64,000 nucleotides of DNA. Origin: Tsukamurella pulmonis (GTDB lineage: Bacteria; Actinomycetota; Actinomycetes; Mycobacteriales; Mycobacteriaceae). Below, one piece after another: positions 7,107 through 15,410 of the stretch. The first letter of the stretch is position 1. Every line of letters starts with the position of its first letter. A model generated the notes under the pieces. The model had not been told where the DNA came from, did not search any database, and saw only the letters and a program-made list of their open reading frames with translations. The translations under genes and the position numbers were made by a program. Location of the stretch: positions 2,680,136 through 2,744,135 of the forward strand of contig NZ_FNLF01000002.1 in assembly GCF_900103175.1 (NCBI RefSeq), in the 5' to 3' direction.

Positions 7107-8504
7107 ATGCCCGAGAACACCACCACCGAGCCCACCAAGCGCACCCGCCGCGCCGAGCCGATCACGAAGCGCACCGCGAAGAACGGCACGGTCAGTTACG
7201 AGTTCCGCCTGGATGTAGGCCTGCGCCCCGACGGCACCCGAGATCGTCAGCGGTTCACCTTCCCCACCAAGAAGCTGGCCGTGATCGAGTTCCGCAGGAT
7301 CAGCGCCGAGGTCGCGGCCGGACGGTTCAGCCGCCAGACGACGCTCACGGTGAACGAAGCGATCGACCAGTGGCTCGCCGGGCGGCGCGGAGTGCGCGCC
7401 GTGACGTTGCGCGGGTACGCCGACTCGCTGAAGGCGGCGCAGCGGTACCTCGGGACCAAGAAGCTCGCGGCACTCACCAAGGCCGACGGCGACGCGCTGG
7501 TCACCTGGATGCTCACTGAAGGCCGCACCTCGCCGCGCCACTACCGCGCCGATTCGTTCGCGGGCCGCGTCACCGCGCTGGTCTCCGAGCATCCCGAGGG
7601 CATCACCCTGACTGAGATCAAGGCGGCGTTCCCTGGGGAGGACGCGAGCACCACGCTTGCCGGTCTGGTCCGTTCCGGCCGCGTGACCCGGCCGTCGCGC
7701 GGTGTCTACGCACCCGCACCCGCCGCACAGCAACAGGTCGGCGGGCTGAAGCCGGTGAGCGTCCGGGCGACTCTGAAGGCGCTGACTTCGGTGGCGCAGA
7801 GCTACGTCGACCAGGGCGCGCTCCCCCGCAACGTCATCGCCCTGGTCGAGCGCCCGCGCGACGAGTACGACGATCACGCCGCCGCCGACACCGACTCACG
7901 TACGCACATCGCCTGGTCCCCCGCCGAGGTCGAGGTCTTCCGCGCCTCCGTCGCCGCCGACCGGCTCTACCCGTTGTGGTTGCTCTCGATGTACGGACTG
8001 CGCCGCAGCGAGATCATGGGCATGAGGTGGGATGCGATCGACCTGGACGAGGGCACGCTGTCGGTCGTGCGCGGCCGGGTCGCGGTCGGTGCGGAGGTGA
8101 TCGAGGGCCGTACCAAGTCGCCGAAGCGATCGGATCGGACCCTGCCGCTGCCGGACGAACTGACCGAGGCGCTGCGGGCCTTCAGGACCGTCCGCAAGCG
8201 CGAGGCGCTGGCGCTCGGCGTCCCGTGGGATGAGCGCGGCCTGCTGGCGGTGCGAGAGGACGGCGAGCCCATCGCGCCGGATTGGTTCAGCCGCGAGTTT
8301 GACCGGCTGCGGGCCGCGACCGGCCAGCGGCGAATCACCCTGAAGGGCCTGCGCGCCTCGTCCGAGTCCGCGATGCTCGCGCGCGACGTCCCGCTGCACG
8401 TATCCGCGGCCTGGCACGGTCACTCCGAGGCGGTGGCGTTGGCGCACTACGCGCGCGCCCAGGAGGACGATCTGCGCCGCGCATCCACCGTGCTGTTCGG
8501 GTAG
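7107..8504 (+). CDS. int: Tyrosine-recombinase integrase with an inserted winged helix
   Basis: 465 aa. The N-terminal arm-binding domain has GTVSYEFRLDVGLRPDG and FPTKKLAVIEF. A core-binding helical domain starts near residue 80 (LTVNEAIDQWLAGR). The catalytic domain has MYGLRRSE (Arg about 299), K/L-rich ITLKGLRASS (second Arg about 416), AWHGHS (His about 437-439) and HYA with the nucleophile Tyr448. Residues about 148-205 are unusual for the family: a winged helix (LVSEHPEGITLTEIKAAF, TLAGLVRSGRVTRPSRGVY) resembling AbiEi/DNA-repressor wings, apparently inserted in the core-binding domain. The gene points at tRNA-Pro, whose 3' end is the likely attachment site. Confidence 0.92.
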   Translation: MPENTTTEPTKRTRRAEPITKRTAKNGTVSYEFRLDVGLRPDGTRDRQRFTFPTKKLAVIEFRRISAEVAAGRFSRQTTLTVNEAIDQWLAGRRGVRAVTLRGYADSLKAAQRYLGTKKLAALTKADGDALVTWMLTEGRTSPRHYRADSFAGRVTALVSEHPEGITLTEIKAAFPGEDASTTLAGLVRSGRVTRPSRGVYAPAPAAQQQVGGLKPVSVRATLKALTSVAQSYVDQGALPRNVIALVERPRDEYDDHAAADTDSRTHIAWSPAEVEVFRASVAADRLYPLWLLSMYGLRRSEIMGMRWDAIDLDEGTLSVVRGRVAVGAEVIEGRTKSPKRSDRTLPLPDELTEALRAFRTVRKREALALGVPWDERGLLAVREDGEPIAPDWFSREFDRLRAATGQRRITLKGLRASSESAMLARDVPLHVSAAWHGHSEAVALAHYARAQEDDLRRASTVLFG

Positions 8505-8584
8505 CCATTCGGCCCACTCGTGGCCCTCGGCAACCGCTTGGCCCACTCTTGGCCCACTGGGGCCGATCTGCGCCGGAAACAAAG

Positions 8585-8625
8585 AAGGCCAGGTCGGAGG
8601 TTTTACCCTCTGACCTGGCCTTTTT
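8585..8625. terminator. Bidirectional terminator between int and tRNA-Pro
   Basis: AAGGCCAGGTC (8585-8595) pairs with GACCTGGCCTT (8612-8622), and inner GAGG (8597-8600) pairs with CCTC (8607-8610). A T-run follows on the plus strand and an A-rich stretch precedes it, so it can end both int and tRNA-Pro transcripts. Confidence 0.75.
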
Positions 8626-8628
8626 CTG

Positions 8629-8665
8629 TCGGGCTGACAGGATTTGAACCTGCGACCACCTGACC
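8629..8665. other. Probable attachment-site core in the 3' half of tRNA-Pro
   Basis: The integrase reads towards the 3' half of a complete tRNA-Pro, with only a terminator between them. Tyrosine integrases commonly use tRNA 3' ends as attB. The second copy of the core, at the far end of the element, must lie left of the window start, so the exact core cannot be defined here. Confidence 0.5.
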
Positions 8666-8702
8666 CCCAGTCAGGTGCGCTACCAAGCTGCGCCACAGCC
8701 CG
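8629..8702 (-). tRNA. tRNA-Pro (anticodon GGG)
   Basis: 74 nt. The acceptor stem is CGGGCTG/CAGCCCG with discriminator A. The D-arm has GCAGCTTGGTAGC, the anticodon stem-loop CTGACTGGGGGTCAG has GGG at 34-36, and the T-loop has GGTTCAAATCC. CCA is not encoded. A TAATCT -10-like box lies 5' of it at 8732-8727. Confidence 0.95.
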
Positions 8703-8886
8703 TGGCCGCTCTCGCGGTGCTGTAGGAGATTACCCCATACGTCGCGCGGACGAGAAATCGCCAGCACGGCGCGACGCGGCGCGCTCACGACGTCGTCCCC
8801 GAGAGGCGGCGGAGTACGCCATCGCTTCGGTATACGGCGCCACCGCATCGCCGGTGGAATCGGACGTTCCGCCCTACTGTGGACGT

Positions 8887-9951
8887 ATGCGCACCCCGCT
8901 GAGGAACCGAGGCGTCGCGATCGCCGTGCTCGCGGCGCTGACGGTGGGGGGATGCGGCGGCGGGGCACCGTCGCAGGCGCCCACCCCGAGCGCGAGCGCC
9001 GACCCCGCCCCGCAGGACACCATCGCGGCGGGGCTCGATGCGCCCTGGTCGATCGCGTTCGCCGACGGAACCCCTCTGGTCAGCGAGCGCGACCGCGGCC
9101 GCATCGTGGAGATCGTCGACGGGAGGCCCCGCGAGGTCGGGCGGATCGACGGCGTGGCCGCCCGCGGCGAGGGCGGCCTGCTCGGGATCGCGGTCCGCGA
9201 CGACGAGCTGTTCGCCTACTTCACCACCGCGACCGACAACCGGATCGTGCGGATGCCGCTGCAGGGCACCGCCGGTGCACGCACCCTCGGCCCCGCCCGC
9301 CCGATTCTCACGGGCCTGCCCGCGGCGTCGATCCACAACGGCGGCCGCATCGCCTTCGGGCCCGACGGGATGCTCTACGCCACCGTCGGGGACGCCGGGA
9401 GCCCCGACGACGCCCAGGACCCGCGCGCCCTGGGCGGCAAGATCCTGCGCATGACGCCCGACGGGGCCCGGCCCGCGGACAACCCCTTCCCGGATTCGCT
9501 CGTCTACAGCCTCGGCCACCGCAACGCGCAGGGCCTGGCGTGGGCGCCGGACGGCACCCTCTACGCCAGCGAGTTCGGCCAGAACACCTGGGACGAGCTC
9601 AATCTCATCCGGCCGGGCGCGAATTACGGGTGGCCCGAGGTGGAGGGCATCGGACGACGTGAGGGCTTCGCGGACCCGCTGCAGCAGTGGTCCACCTCGT
9701 CCGCGAGCCCCAGCGGCATCGCGGTCGTCGGCACCGACCTGCTGATCGCGAACCTGCGCGGCGAGCGGCTGCGCACGGTCCCGCTGGGGGCCCCGGCCAC
9801 CGCCACGGAGCGCTACCGCGGGACCCACGGCCGGCTCCGCGACGTCGTACGCGCGCCCGACGGCTCCGCCTGGGCCCTCACCAACAACACCGACGGCCGC
9901 GGCGAGCCCCGCCCCGGGGACGACCGGATCGTGCGGGTCAACGCACGTTGA
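8887..9951 (+). CDS. Lipoprotein, PQQ-dependent sugar dehydrogenase-like (LppZ type)
   Basis: 354 aa. The signal peptide has lipobox LTVGGC (lipidated Cys23) followed by a Pro/Ser/Ala linker. The rest is a six-bladed propeller of the glucose/sorbosone dehydrogenase family: LDAPWSIAF, GEGGLLGIAV, SIHNGGRIAFGPDGMLYATVGDAG, GHRNAQGLAWAPDGTLY, EFGQNTWDELN and GANYGWP are typical blocks, and the His in IHNGG is the catalytic-type His. It resembles mycobacterial LppZ. It probably sits on the outer face of the cell membrane; the substrate is unknown and PQQ use is unproven. A TACTGT -10 ends 6 nt before the ATG, so the mRNA may be leaderless. Confidence 0.85.
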   Translation: MRTPLRNRGVAIAVLAALTVGGCGGGAPSQAPTPSASADPAPQDTIAAGLDAPWSIAFADGTPLVSERDRGRIVEIVDGRPREVGRIDGVAARGEGGLLGIAVRDDELFAYFTTATDNRIVRMPLQGTAGARTLGPARPILTGLPAASIHNGGRIAFGPDGMLYATVGDAGSPDDAQDPRALGGKILRMTPDGARPADNPFPDSLVYSLGHRNAQGLAWAPDGTLYASEFGQNTWDELNLIRPGANYGWPEVEGIGRREGFADPLQQWSTSSASPSGIAVVGTDLLIANLRGERLRTVPLGAPATATERYRGTHGRLRDVVRAPDGSAWALTNNTDGRGEPRPGDDRIVRVNAR

Positions 9952-9989
9952 GCCTGCTCGCGGGCCCTTCCGCGCGCTAGAGTAGCCGC

Positions 9990-10448
9990 ATGAAGCGTGT
10001 TCTCCTGGGCTCGGCGATGGTCGCCGCGATCGTGGCGGTCGCGGTGCCCGCGGCGGCCGAGCCCGCGGTGGACGCCGATCGCTACCGCACCGACGGCGGC
10101 CACCACGCCTTCGTCTACCGCTACGACGGCGGTAAGCGGGCGTGCACCATCGAGTCGGAGCCGGCCACGCTGCGCTGCGGGATCTTCGCCCCCGCGGGCA
10201 CCCGGATCACCGTGAAGAACCGCAGCGTGCGGCCCGAAGCGGTCGAGGTGACCGACGCCGGGTGGCGCTACCTGGACAAACTCAGCGTGCGGGAGCGGCC
10301 GCGCATGCTCCCGGCCGGCGCTCGGCTCTCGGTCCACGGCGTCTCCTGCACCGCGCTGCGCGACGGCGGGCTGGAGTGCTCGGTCGATTCCGCGGGGTTC
10401 ACCCAGGACGACGGCCGCTTCACCCCGAAGGGCAAGCGACTGGGCTAG
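9990..10448 (+). CDS. Secreted hypothetical protein
   Basis: 152 aa. It has a clear Sec signal peptide (MKRVLLGSAMVAAIVAVAVPAAAE, cleavage after about residue 23) and a small beta-rich mature domain with four cysteines (RACTIE, LRCGIF, VSCTAL, LECSVD), probably two disulfides. It resembles uncharacterised secreted proteins of mycolata; function unknown. A TAGAGT -10 (9978-9983) ends 6 nt before the ATG, indicating a leaderless transcript. Its stop overlaps that of the convergent phosphatase by 4 bp, so no terminator separates them. Confidence 0.8.
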   Translation: MKRVLLGSAMVAAIVAVAVPAAAEPAVDADRYRTDGGHHAFVYRYDGGKRACTIESEPATLRCGIFAPAGTRITVKNRSVRPEAVEVTDAGWRYLDKLSVRERPRMLPAGARLSVHGVSCTALRDGGLECSVDSAGFTQDDGRFTPKGKRLG

Positions 10449-11179
10449 GCGACGAGTTTGGCGCGCAGTCGGGCGATGACGACGTCGTCGATGCCGAGCC
10501 CCGCGCGCACGTACCCGTCGAAGCCGCCGTAGCGCGCATCGGCCTCATCGAACGCGGCGGTGAGCGCCTCGGGGAAGACCCCGGCGAGCGCCCGCGCGGC
10601 CTCGCCGATCGCCGCACCGCGCTCGGTGGTGGCGCGCTCGGCGATCGCCTCGATGACGGCTGCCGAGTACTCGTTGGTGAGCAGGTAGTCGGCCATCACG
10701 TCGTCGGGCGAGACGCCGAGGATCCGCTGCACGATCGCAGCCGCCCAGCCGGTGCGATCCTTGCCCGCGCTGCAGTGGAAGACCTGGGCGCGGTCCTCGT
10801 CGGCGACGGCCCGCACGAGCGAGGAGAACTGGGCCCGGGCGTTCTCCTCCGTCACGAACATCCGGTAGACGTCCGTGAGCAGTTCCTTGGCGTGCGCGGC
10901 ATCGGTGAGCGACTTGGGATCCAGCGCACCGAGCTCGACGTCGTCGCCGATCACGTTCAGCCGCACGTACCGCGCGCCGTCGGGCACGACGTCCGGTTTG
11001 GGCGTGACCTCGACCGTCATCCGCAGGTCGAAGACGTCCGCCAGGCCGGCCTGCGCCAGCCGGTCCGGGTCGATCGAATCGGCGTCCAGCACGCTGGAGC
11101 GGAAGAGCAGGCCGCGCCGCATCCGGCCGCCCTCGGCCGTGTACCCGTCCATACCTGCCACATCGCGGAAATTGTGCAC
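10445..11179 (-). CDS. PtpB-like tyrosine/lipid phosphatase
   Basis: 244 aa. The active-site P-loop is FHCSAGKDRTGW, the CX5R motif with the KD of the atypical PtpB/Y_phosphatase3 family. The N-terminus HNFRDVAGMDGY and RRGLLFRSSVLD, and the strand VFDLRMTVEV, match M. tuberculosis PtpB (Rv0153c). In pathogens PtpB is secreted and removes phosphate from Ser/Thr/Tyr and phosphoinositides. No signal peptide is visible here, also as in PtpB. GTG start; a TAGGCT -10 (11191-11186) ends 6 nt before it, suggesting a leaderless mRNA. Confidence 0.88.
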   Translation of the reverse strand: MHNFRDVAGMDGYTAEGGRMRRGLLFRSSVLDADSIDPDRLAQAGLADVFDLRMTVEVTPKPDVVPDGARYVRLNVIGDDVELGALDPKSLTDAAHAKELLTDVYRMFVTEENARAQFSSLVRAVADEDRAQVFHCSAGKDRTGWAAAIVQRILGVSPDDVMADYLLTNEYSAAVIEAIAERATTERGAAIGEAARALAGVFPEALTAAFDEADARYGGFDGYVRAGLGIDDVVIARLRAKLVA

Positions 11180-11244
11180 GGGCAGAGCCTAATCGACGGG
11201 CGAGCGCACCGGGCGCGCTCGGCTGCGCGGTGGTGCCGGACGGG

Positions 11245-11730
11245 CTAGGCCAGCCGTCCGAGGCGCCGGTGGGCGCACCCGGTCGCGGGCCACCAGTCGT
11301 GCGCGCCGGGCGTGGCCAGGCCGTGCGGCAGTGCGAGCGCGAGGGCGATCGGCGCGTCCACCGGCACGTCTACGGGAACCTCCACGCGGGCGGCGAGCCG
11401 CGCACCGTCGGCGCCGCGGACCAGGAGCTGACGCGTCCGGGCCCCGGCGAGGCGGGCCCCGGGCCACGCGACGTCGGCCAGGCTCGCGTGCTGCGGCAGG
11501 TGCCCGGCGACATCGCACAGGACCACCGGGCCCGACCGCACGAGCCGGCTGATGCGGCTCACGACCACCGGGTAGGTCGACGGGCCGCCGTCCGCGAGAG
11601 CGGCGGCCGGGGTGCCGGCGATGAGGACGTCGTCGCCGTCCATCGCGGTGCCTTCCGGCCAGATCGTGGGGTCGAAGGACCGGGCGACGCCGGCGCGGGC
11701 GAGTGAGGGCAGTACCTCCATCAAAGTCAC
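11245..11730 (-). CDS. Conserved hypothetical protein
   Basis: 161 aa, not recognised. It opens with MEVLPSLARAGVARSFDPTIWPEG, continues with DDVLIAGTPAAAL and SGPVVLCDVAGHLPQHA, and ends with DWWPATGCAHRRLGRL. It is soluble with no membrane segment. It is flanked by the phosphatase and the DUF2252 gene on the same strand, with gaps of about 65 bp on each side, so it could be transcribed alone or with them. A start three codons in (the Met of MEV) is equally possible. Confidence 0.65.
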   Translation of the reverse strand: MTLMEVLPSLARAGVARSFDPTIWPEGTAMDGDDVLIAGTPAAALADGGPSTYPVVVSRISRLVRSGPVVLCDVAGHLPQHASLADVAWPGARLAGARTRQLLVRGADGARLAARVEVPVDVPVDAPIALALALPHGLATPGAHDWWPATGCAHRRLGRLA

Positions 11731-11798
11731 GCCTACCGGTCTACGCGGGCCGTGGCGCGGAGGGAAGGTCCGCCGCCGTCAAGGTCGCGCTAAGACTG

Positions 11799-13169
11799 TC
11801 AGACCCCCGGTTCGGCGCACGGGAGAACGCCCGCCTTGACCGCGGCCTGCACTGCGGCGTAATCCTTTTCGTTCTGATCGGCGTACGCCGTGGCGAATCC
11901 GGCGACGGCCTCGTCGAACTCCGTGGACTTGCCCAGGTAGGCCGAGGCGGAGGCCGACGCCGGGGACTGCGAGTGGGCGCGGGCCAGCACGCCGCCGCAC
12001 GCCTGGCCGTACCGCTCGAACTGCTCGTGCGTGAGCAGTTCGGGGGCCACGGAGCCCTTCATGTCGCGGAACTGGCGCCAGTAGAAGTCCTTGCCGAGCA
12101 CGGTCGGCGTGTACCCGAGGAACGAGTCGGACTGCGCCTGCAGGATCTGCTGGCCCGCGACGACGCGCCAGGCCTGGGCACCGCTCGACGGCGCGCGGGG
12201 CGGCATCGTCGACGGCCCGCGTTTGCCGTACGTCTGCAGCACCGACGGGGACGCCTCCTTCACCTGCAGGAACAGCGTCTCCATACCGCCGCCGGGCACG
12301 TCGCGGCCCACCAGCACGATGAAGCACAGAGTGCCGACGCTGCCGACGCCCACCACCCGCAGCGCCCAGTCGAGGACCCGGAACTGGCCCAGCAGCGCCG
12401 CGGCGTCCGCGCGGAGCGAATCGAGGTAGCGGACGTAGATGCCCTCGAACCCCTCGACCAGCTTCGGGGGCGCCGGCACCAGCGTCGGGGGGTTCGCCAC
12501 GATGTGCGGTTCGCCGTCGGCGCTCGTCGCCGTGATCTTCTCGACCATGCGCGCCGAGGTGCGCTTGCGGGCCTTCTTCGCGGTCTGCTCGATGAGCTCG
12601 AGCAACGGCTGATCGCCGGCGGCCCGCGTCGCCAGGTGCTCGACGTCGTAGCAGGTGTAGTAGCGCTCGAGGGCGCTCTGGCCGACGAGCTCGGCCAATG
12701 TCGTGCGATAGGAACCCACGGCGGCGGCGACCGCGCTCCGCGCCTGCTCGTCGGTGTAGCCGTTCTCGCGGGCGGCGATCATCACGCTGGCCGCGAGACG
12801 CTTGACATCCCATTCGAACGGGGCGTTGCCCGCCTCATCGAAGTCGTTGACGTCGAAGAGCTGGCGCCGCTCCGGCGAGGCGAACAGGCCGAAGTTGGAG
12901 ATGTGGGCGTCGCCGCAGCTCATCACCGTCACGCCGGTGTCGGCCTCCCCCGCGAGGTCGTGCGCCATGAGGGCGGCCCCACCGCGGTAGAAGGCGAACG
13001 GCGAGTGCAACATGCGCGAGACCCGGACGGGCACGAGTTCCTGGATGCGGGTGCTGTTCTGCTCGCGGATGATCTCGACCGGATCACGCGCGTCCGGCGT
13101 GAACACCGCATGGGCGGACCGGGCGAGCCGTTTGCGCAGTCCCTTGCCGCTCGGTACCTCTGCACTCAT
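11799..13169 (-). CDS. DUF2252 family protein (kinase-like fold)
   Basis: 456 aa, full length for the family. Visible blocks are RVSRMLHSPFAFYRGGAA near the N-terminus, then SCGDAHISNFG and DVNDFDEA. In this family these correspond to the HGD-type catalytic loop and the metal-binding DFD of kinase-like folds, so phosphotransfer is possible but unproven. Later GGMETLFLQVKEA and VLARAHSQS are also family-typical. The frame is open far upstream across the divergent siderophore gene, but the ATG at 13169 begins the conserved sequence and has TAGCAT 8 nt upstream. The role in the cell is unknown. Confidence 0.85.
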   Translation of the reverse strand: MSAEVPSGKGLRKRLARSAHAVFTPDARDPVEIIREQNSTRIQELVPVRVSRMLHSPFAFYRGGAALMAHDLAGEADTGVTVMSCGDAHISNFGLFASPERRQLFDVNDFDEAGNAPFEWDVKRLAASVMIAARENGYTDEQARSAVAAAVGSYRTTLAELVGQSALERYYTCYDVEHLATRAAGDQPLLELIEQTAKKARKRTSARMVEKITATSADGEPHIVANPPTLVPAPPKLVEGFEGIYVRYLDSLRADAAALLGQFRVLDWALRVVGVGSVGTLCFIVLVGRDVPGGGMETLFLQVKEASPSVLQTYGKRGPSTMPPRAPSSGAQAWRVVAGQQILQAQSDSFLGYTPTVLGKDFYWRQFRDMKGSVAPELLTHEQFERYGQACGGVLARAHSQSPASASASAYLGKSTEFDEAVAGFATAYADQNEKDYAAVQAAVKAGVLPCAEPGV

Positions 13170-13242
13170 GTTCGCAAATGCTAGTCGCGGCCCGGCGGGC
13201 CGCGGCTGTTTCGTACGGGACGACCCACTCGCCCGAAAACGA

Positions 13243-13256
13243 TTAGGCGACCCTAA
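13243..13256 (+). promoter_or_regulatory. IdeR/DtxR-like iron box upstream of the siderophore-interacting protein
   Basis: TTAGG-CGAC-CCTAA is a palindrome with TTAGG/CCTAA arms, the core of the actinobacterial IdeR box, though its outer bases fit the 19-bp consensus poorly. It lies 24 bp before the GTG start and upstream of a TACGGT -10-like element (13268-13273). A role in iron-dependent repression is inferred. Confidence 0.45.
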
Positions 13257-13280
13257 GTTGCGAGGCGTACGGTGGAACGC

Positions 13281-14069
13281 GTGACTGAACAGCGTACTGA
13301 AACCGCCCCCGCCCCCGCCCGACGTCCGCGGCCGACCTACGAGGTCACGGTCGTGCGCACCGAGACCGTCGGCGCCCACCTCGTCCGCGTGATCGCTGAG
13401 GGCGAGTCCCTCGCCACCTTCGGCGACCCCGACCTGCCCGGCCTGCCCAGCACCGACTCCTACGTCAAGCTGGCGTTCGGCGACGCGACCCGCACCTACA
13501 CCGTCCGCTCCTTCGACCGGGCCGAGCGCCGCATCGCGATCGATTTCGTCGTGCACGGCGACGAGGGACTCGCAGGCCCGTGGGCCAAGAGTGCCCGGCC
13601 CGGCGACACACTCACCATCATGGGCCCCGGCGGGGCGTACTCCCCCGACGCCGCGGCCGCGTGGCACCTTCTGGCCGGCGACCTGTCCGCCGTGCCCGCG
13701 ATCGCCTCGGCGCTCGAGGCGCTCCCGGCCGACGCCCGGGGCAGCGCCGTCATCGAGGTCGAGAGCGACGCCGACCGGATCGACCTGACGGCACCCGCGG
13801 GCGTGAACGTGCGCTGGGCCGTGAACCCCGACGTCGCCGACGTCGACTTCCTCGCCCGCCAGGTCGCGGTCGCGAACTGGCCCGAGGACCGCGCCACCGC
13901 GCACGTCTTCGTGCACGGCGAGCGCGAGTCGATCAAGGCGATCCGGAAGGTGCTGCGCGAGCTCGCGATCCCGCGCGAGCGACTGTCGATCTCGGGCTAT
14001 TGGGCGCGCGGCCGCGCCGAGGACGCCTTCCAGGCCGAGAAGCGCCAGCCGATCGGCCAGATCGACTGA
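13281..14069 (+). CDS. Siderophore-interacting protein, FAD-dependent ferric reductase
   Basis: 262 aa. The FAD-binding motif RTYTVRSFD is the RxYTxR signature of the SIP family. The FAD-binding barrel is followed by a C-terminal NAD(P)H-binding SIP domain with VFVHGERESIKAIRKVL and the closing ISGYWARGRAEDAF. It probably reduces ferric iron in imported siderophores in the cytoplasm (ViuB/Rv2895c type). The GTG at 13281 is chosen; a GTG three codons upstream (13272) is possible. The candidate iron box just upstream fits induction by iron starvation. Confidence 0.9.
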   Translation: MTEQRTETAPAPARRPRPTYEVTVVRTETVGAHLVRVIAEGESLATFGDPDLPGLPSTDSYVKLAFGDATRTYTVRSFDRAERRIAIDFVVHGDEGLAGPWAKSARPGDTLTIMGPGGAYSPDAAAAWHLLAGDLSAVPAIASALEALPADARGSAVIEVESDADRIDLTAPAGVNVRWAVNPDVADVDFLARQVAVANWPEDRATAHVFVHGERESIKAIRKVLRELAIPRERLSISGYWARGRAEDAFQAEKRQPIGQID

Positions 14070-14189
14070 TCAGGCCGCCGACACCGGTGAAGGTGTCGCC
14101 GCTCACACCGTGTGCCGGGACGTGAGTGTGCACACAAACAGGCCTGTCGGAGCACGGATTTCAGACACCTGCGGATAATTTGTCTATTC

Positions 14190-15314
14190 GTGGATCTCGC
14201 ACCGGTACCAGGTTTCGCACCGTCGCACGCCCAGCTGCGGCGCCGCGGTGTCGCGTTCACCCTGTGCGTGGTCCTCATCGGCCTCGTGGTGTGGGGCGTA
14301 CAGACGCTGCGGCCCAAGGACGAGTTCAGCCTCACGCTGCGCACGCCGACGGTGGCCGCGGGCATCGTGGAGGGTGCCAAGGTCCGGATCCAGGGCGTCG
14401 AGGTCGGCACCGTCTCGTCGGTGCACGCGCTCGGCAACGCGCAGCAGGGCGTGACGCTGCTCATCGACGGTCCGCAGGGGCGCAGCCTGACCAACAACGT
14501 CGAGGCGGCGTTCTCGGCCGGAAACCTGTTCGGCGTATCCGAAGTGATCCTGACCCCGCACGACGGCGGCGGCGCCCTGCAGAACGGTGCCCAGATCTCG
14601 CCGAACCGGCAGATCACCGACAACACCGTCTCCAACATGATCACCACCCTCGGTGACGTGAACGACGACGCGCTGCGCCCGCGCATGAGCCAGGTGCTGA
14701 TGAACGTCGACGCCTCGTCGAAGGCGATGCTGCCCCTGCTCACCGCTCTGGGCAGCGTCACCGAGGCCGTGCACGACACGCAGCGCGTCTCGACCGCGGA
14801 GACCTTCCCGAAGATCGTGGCCGCGCTCCAGGCCGCCGATCCGTCGGTCGCGGCGATGCTCCCCGCGTTCCGCACGTCCTTCCAGTTCCAGCCCCTGCAC
14901 ACGGGCGCCAGCAAGCGCACGATCGCCATGCAGGACGCCATCAACAACGAGCAGACCGGCCTGCTGGCCGGGCTCCAGGCGATCCTGACGCCGGAAGCCC
15001 TGAACGGGCTCCGCACCGCGTCGCCGATCCTGGTGAACCTGCTCCAGCCGCTGCTCGACGCGTTCCCGAACGGCAGCGCGCGCGGTGTCGGTCTCCAGTT
15101 CTCACAGCTGATGGACAACGTGCGCAGGGCCATGCCGAACACCCCGAACGGCCCGGTGCTGAACCTCCGCCTCGCGGTGGACTACCCCGCCATCGCAGCC
15201 GGCCTCCCGCCCGGCGTCGACGTCGCGAAGCCCGCCACCCCGGCCAAGCCGTCCACCGCCGCGAAGCCCTCCTCGCCCACCTCGTCGGCGAAGCCCTCCG
15301 CCGCCCCGCGCTGA
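14190..15314 (+). CDS. Stand-alone MCE/MlaD family protein
   Basis: 374 aa. One N-terminal membrane helix (GVAFTLCVVLIGLVVWGV) is followed by an MCE domain (TVAAGIVEGAKVRIQGVEVG; AAFSAGNLFGVSEVIL) and a helical region, ending in a low-complexity Ala/Pro/Lys/Ser tail. MCE proteins form lipid-transfer tubes in mycolata, normally six per operon with YrbE permeases. This gene stands alone, with no yrbE or other mce gene nearby. The GTG at 14190 lies 10 nt past a perfect-looking GATAAT -10. It may serve as an accessory subunit for an mce complex elsewhere, or form a homo-oligomer. Confidence 0.8.
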   Translation: MDLAPVPGFAPSHAQLRRRGVAFTLCVVLIGLVVWGVQTLRPKDEFSLTLRTPTVAAGIVEGAKVRIQGVEVGTVSSVHALGNAQQGVTLLIDGPQGRSLTNNVEAAFSAGNLFGVSEVILTPHDGGGALQNGAQISPNRQITDNTVSNMITTLGDVNDDALRPRMSQVLMNVDASSKAMLPLLTALGSVTEAVHDTQRVSTAETFPKIVAALQAADPSVAAMLPAFRTSFQFQPLHTGASKRTIAMQDAINNEQTGLLAGLQAILTPEALNGLRTASPILVNLLQPLLDAFPNGSARGVGLQFSQLMDNVRRAMPNTPNGPVLNLRLAVDYPAIAAGLPPGVDVAKPATPAKPSTAAKPSSPTSSAKPSAAPR

Positions 15315-15410
15315 TCGCGCCCCGGCCGCCCGCGCACGTCCGGCGACGGTGCGCCGGCGCCCGCACGGAGATTCTGGGGCTGCGTCGGCATCGGGGCCGA
15401 CCACCTCGGT

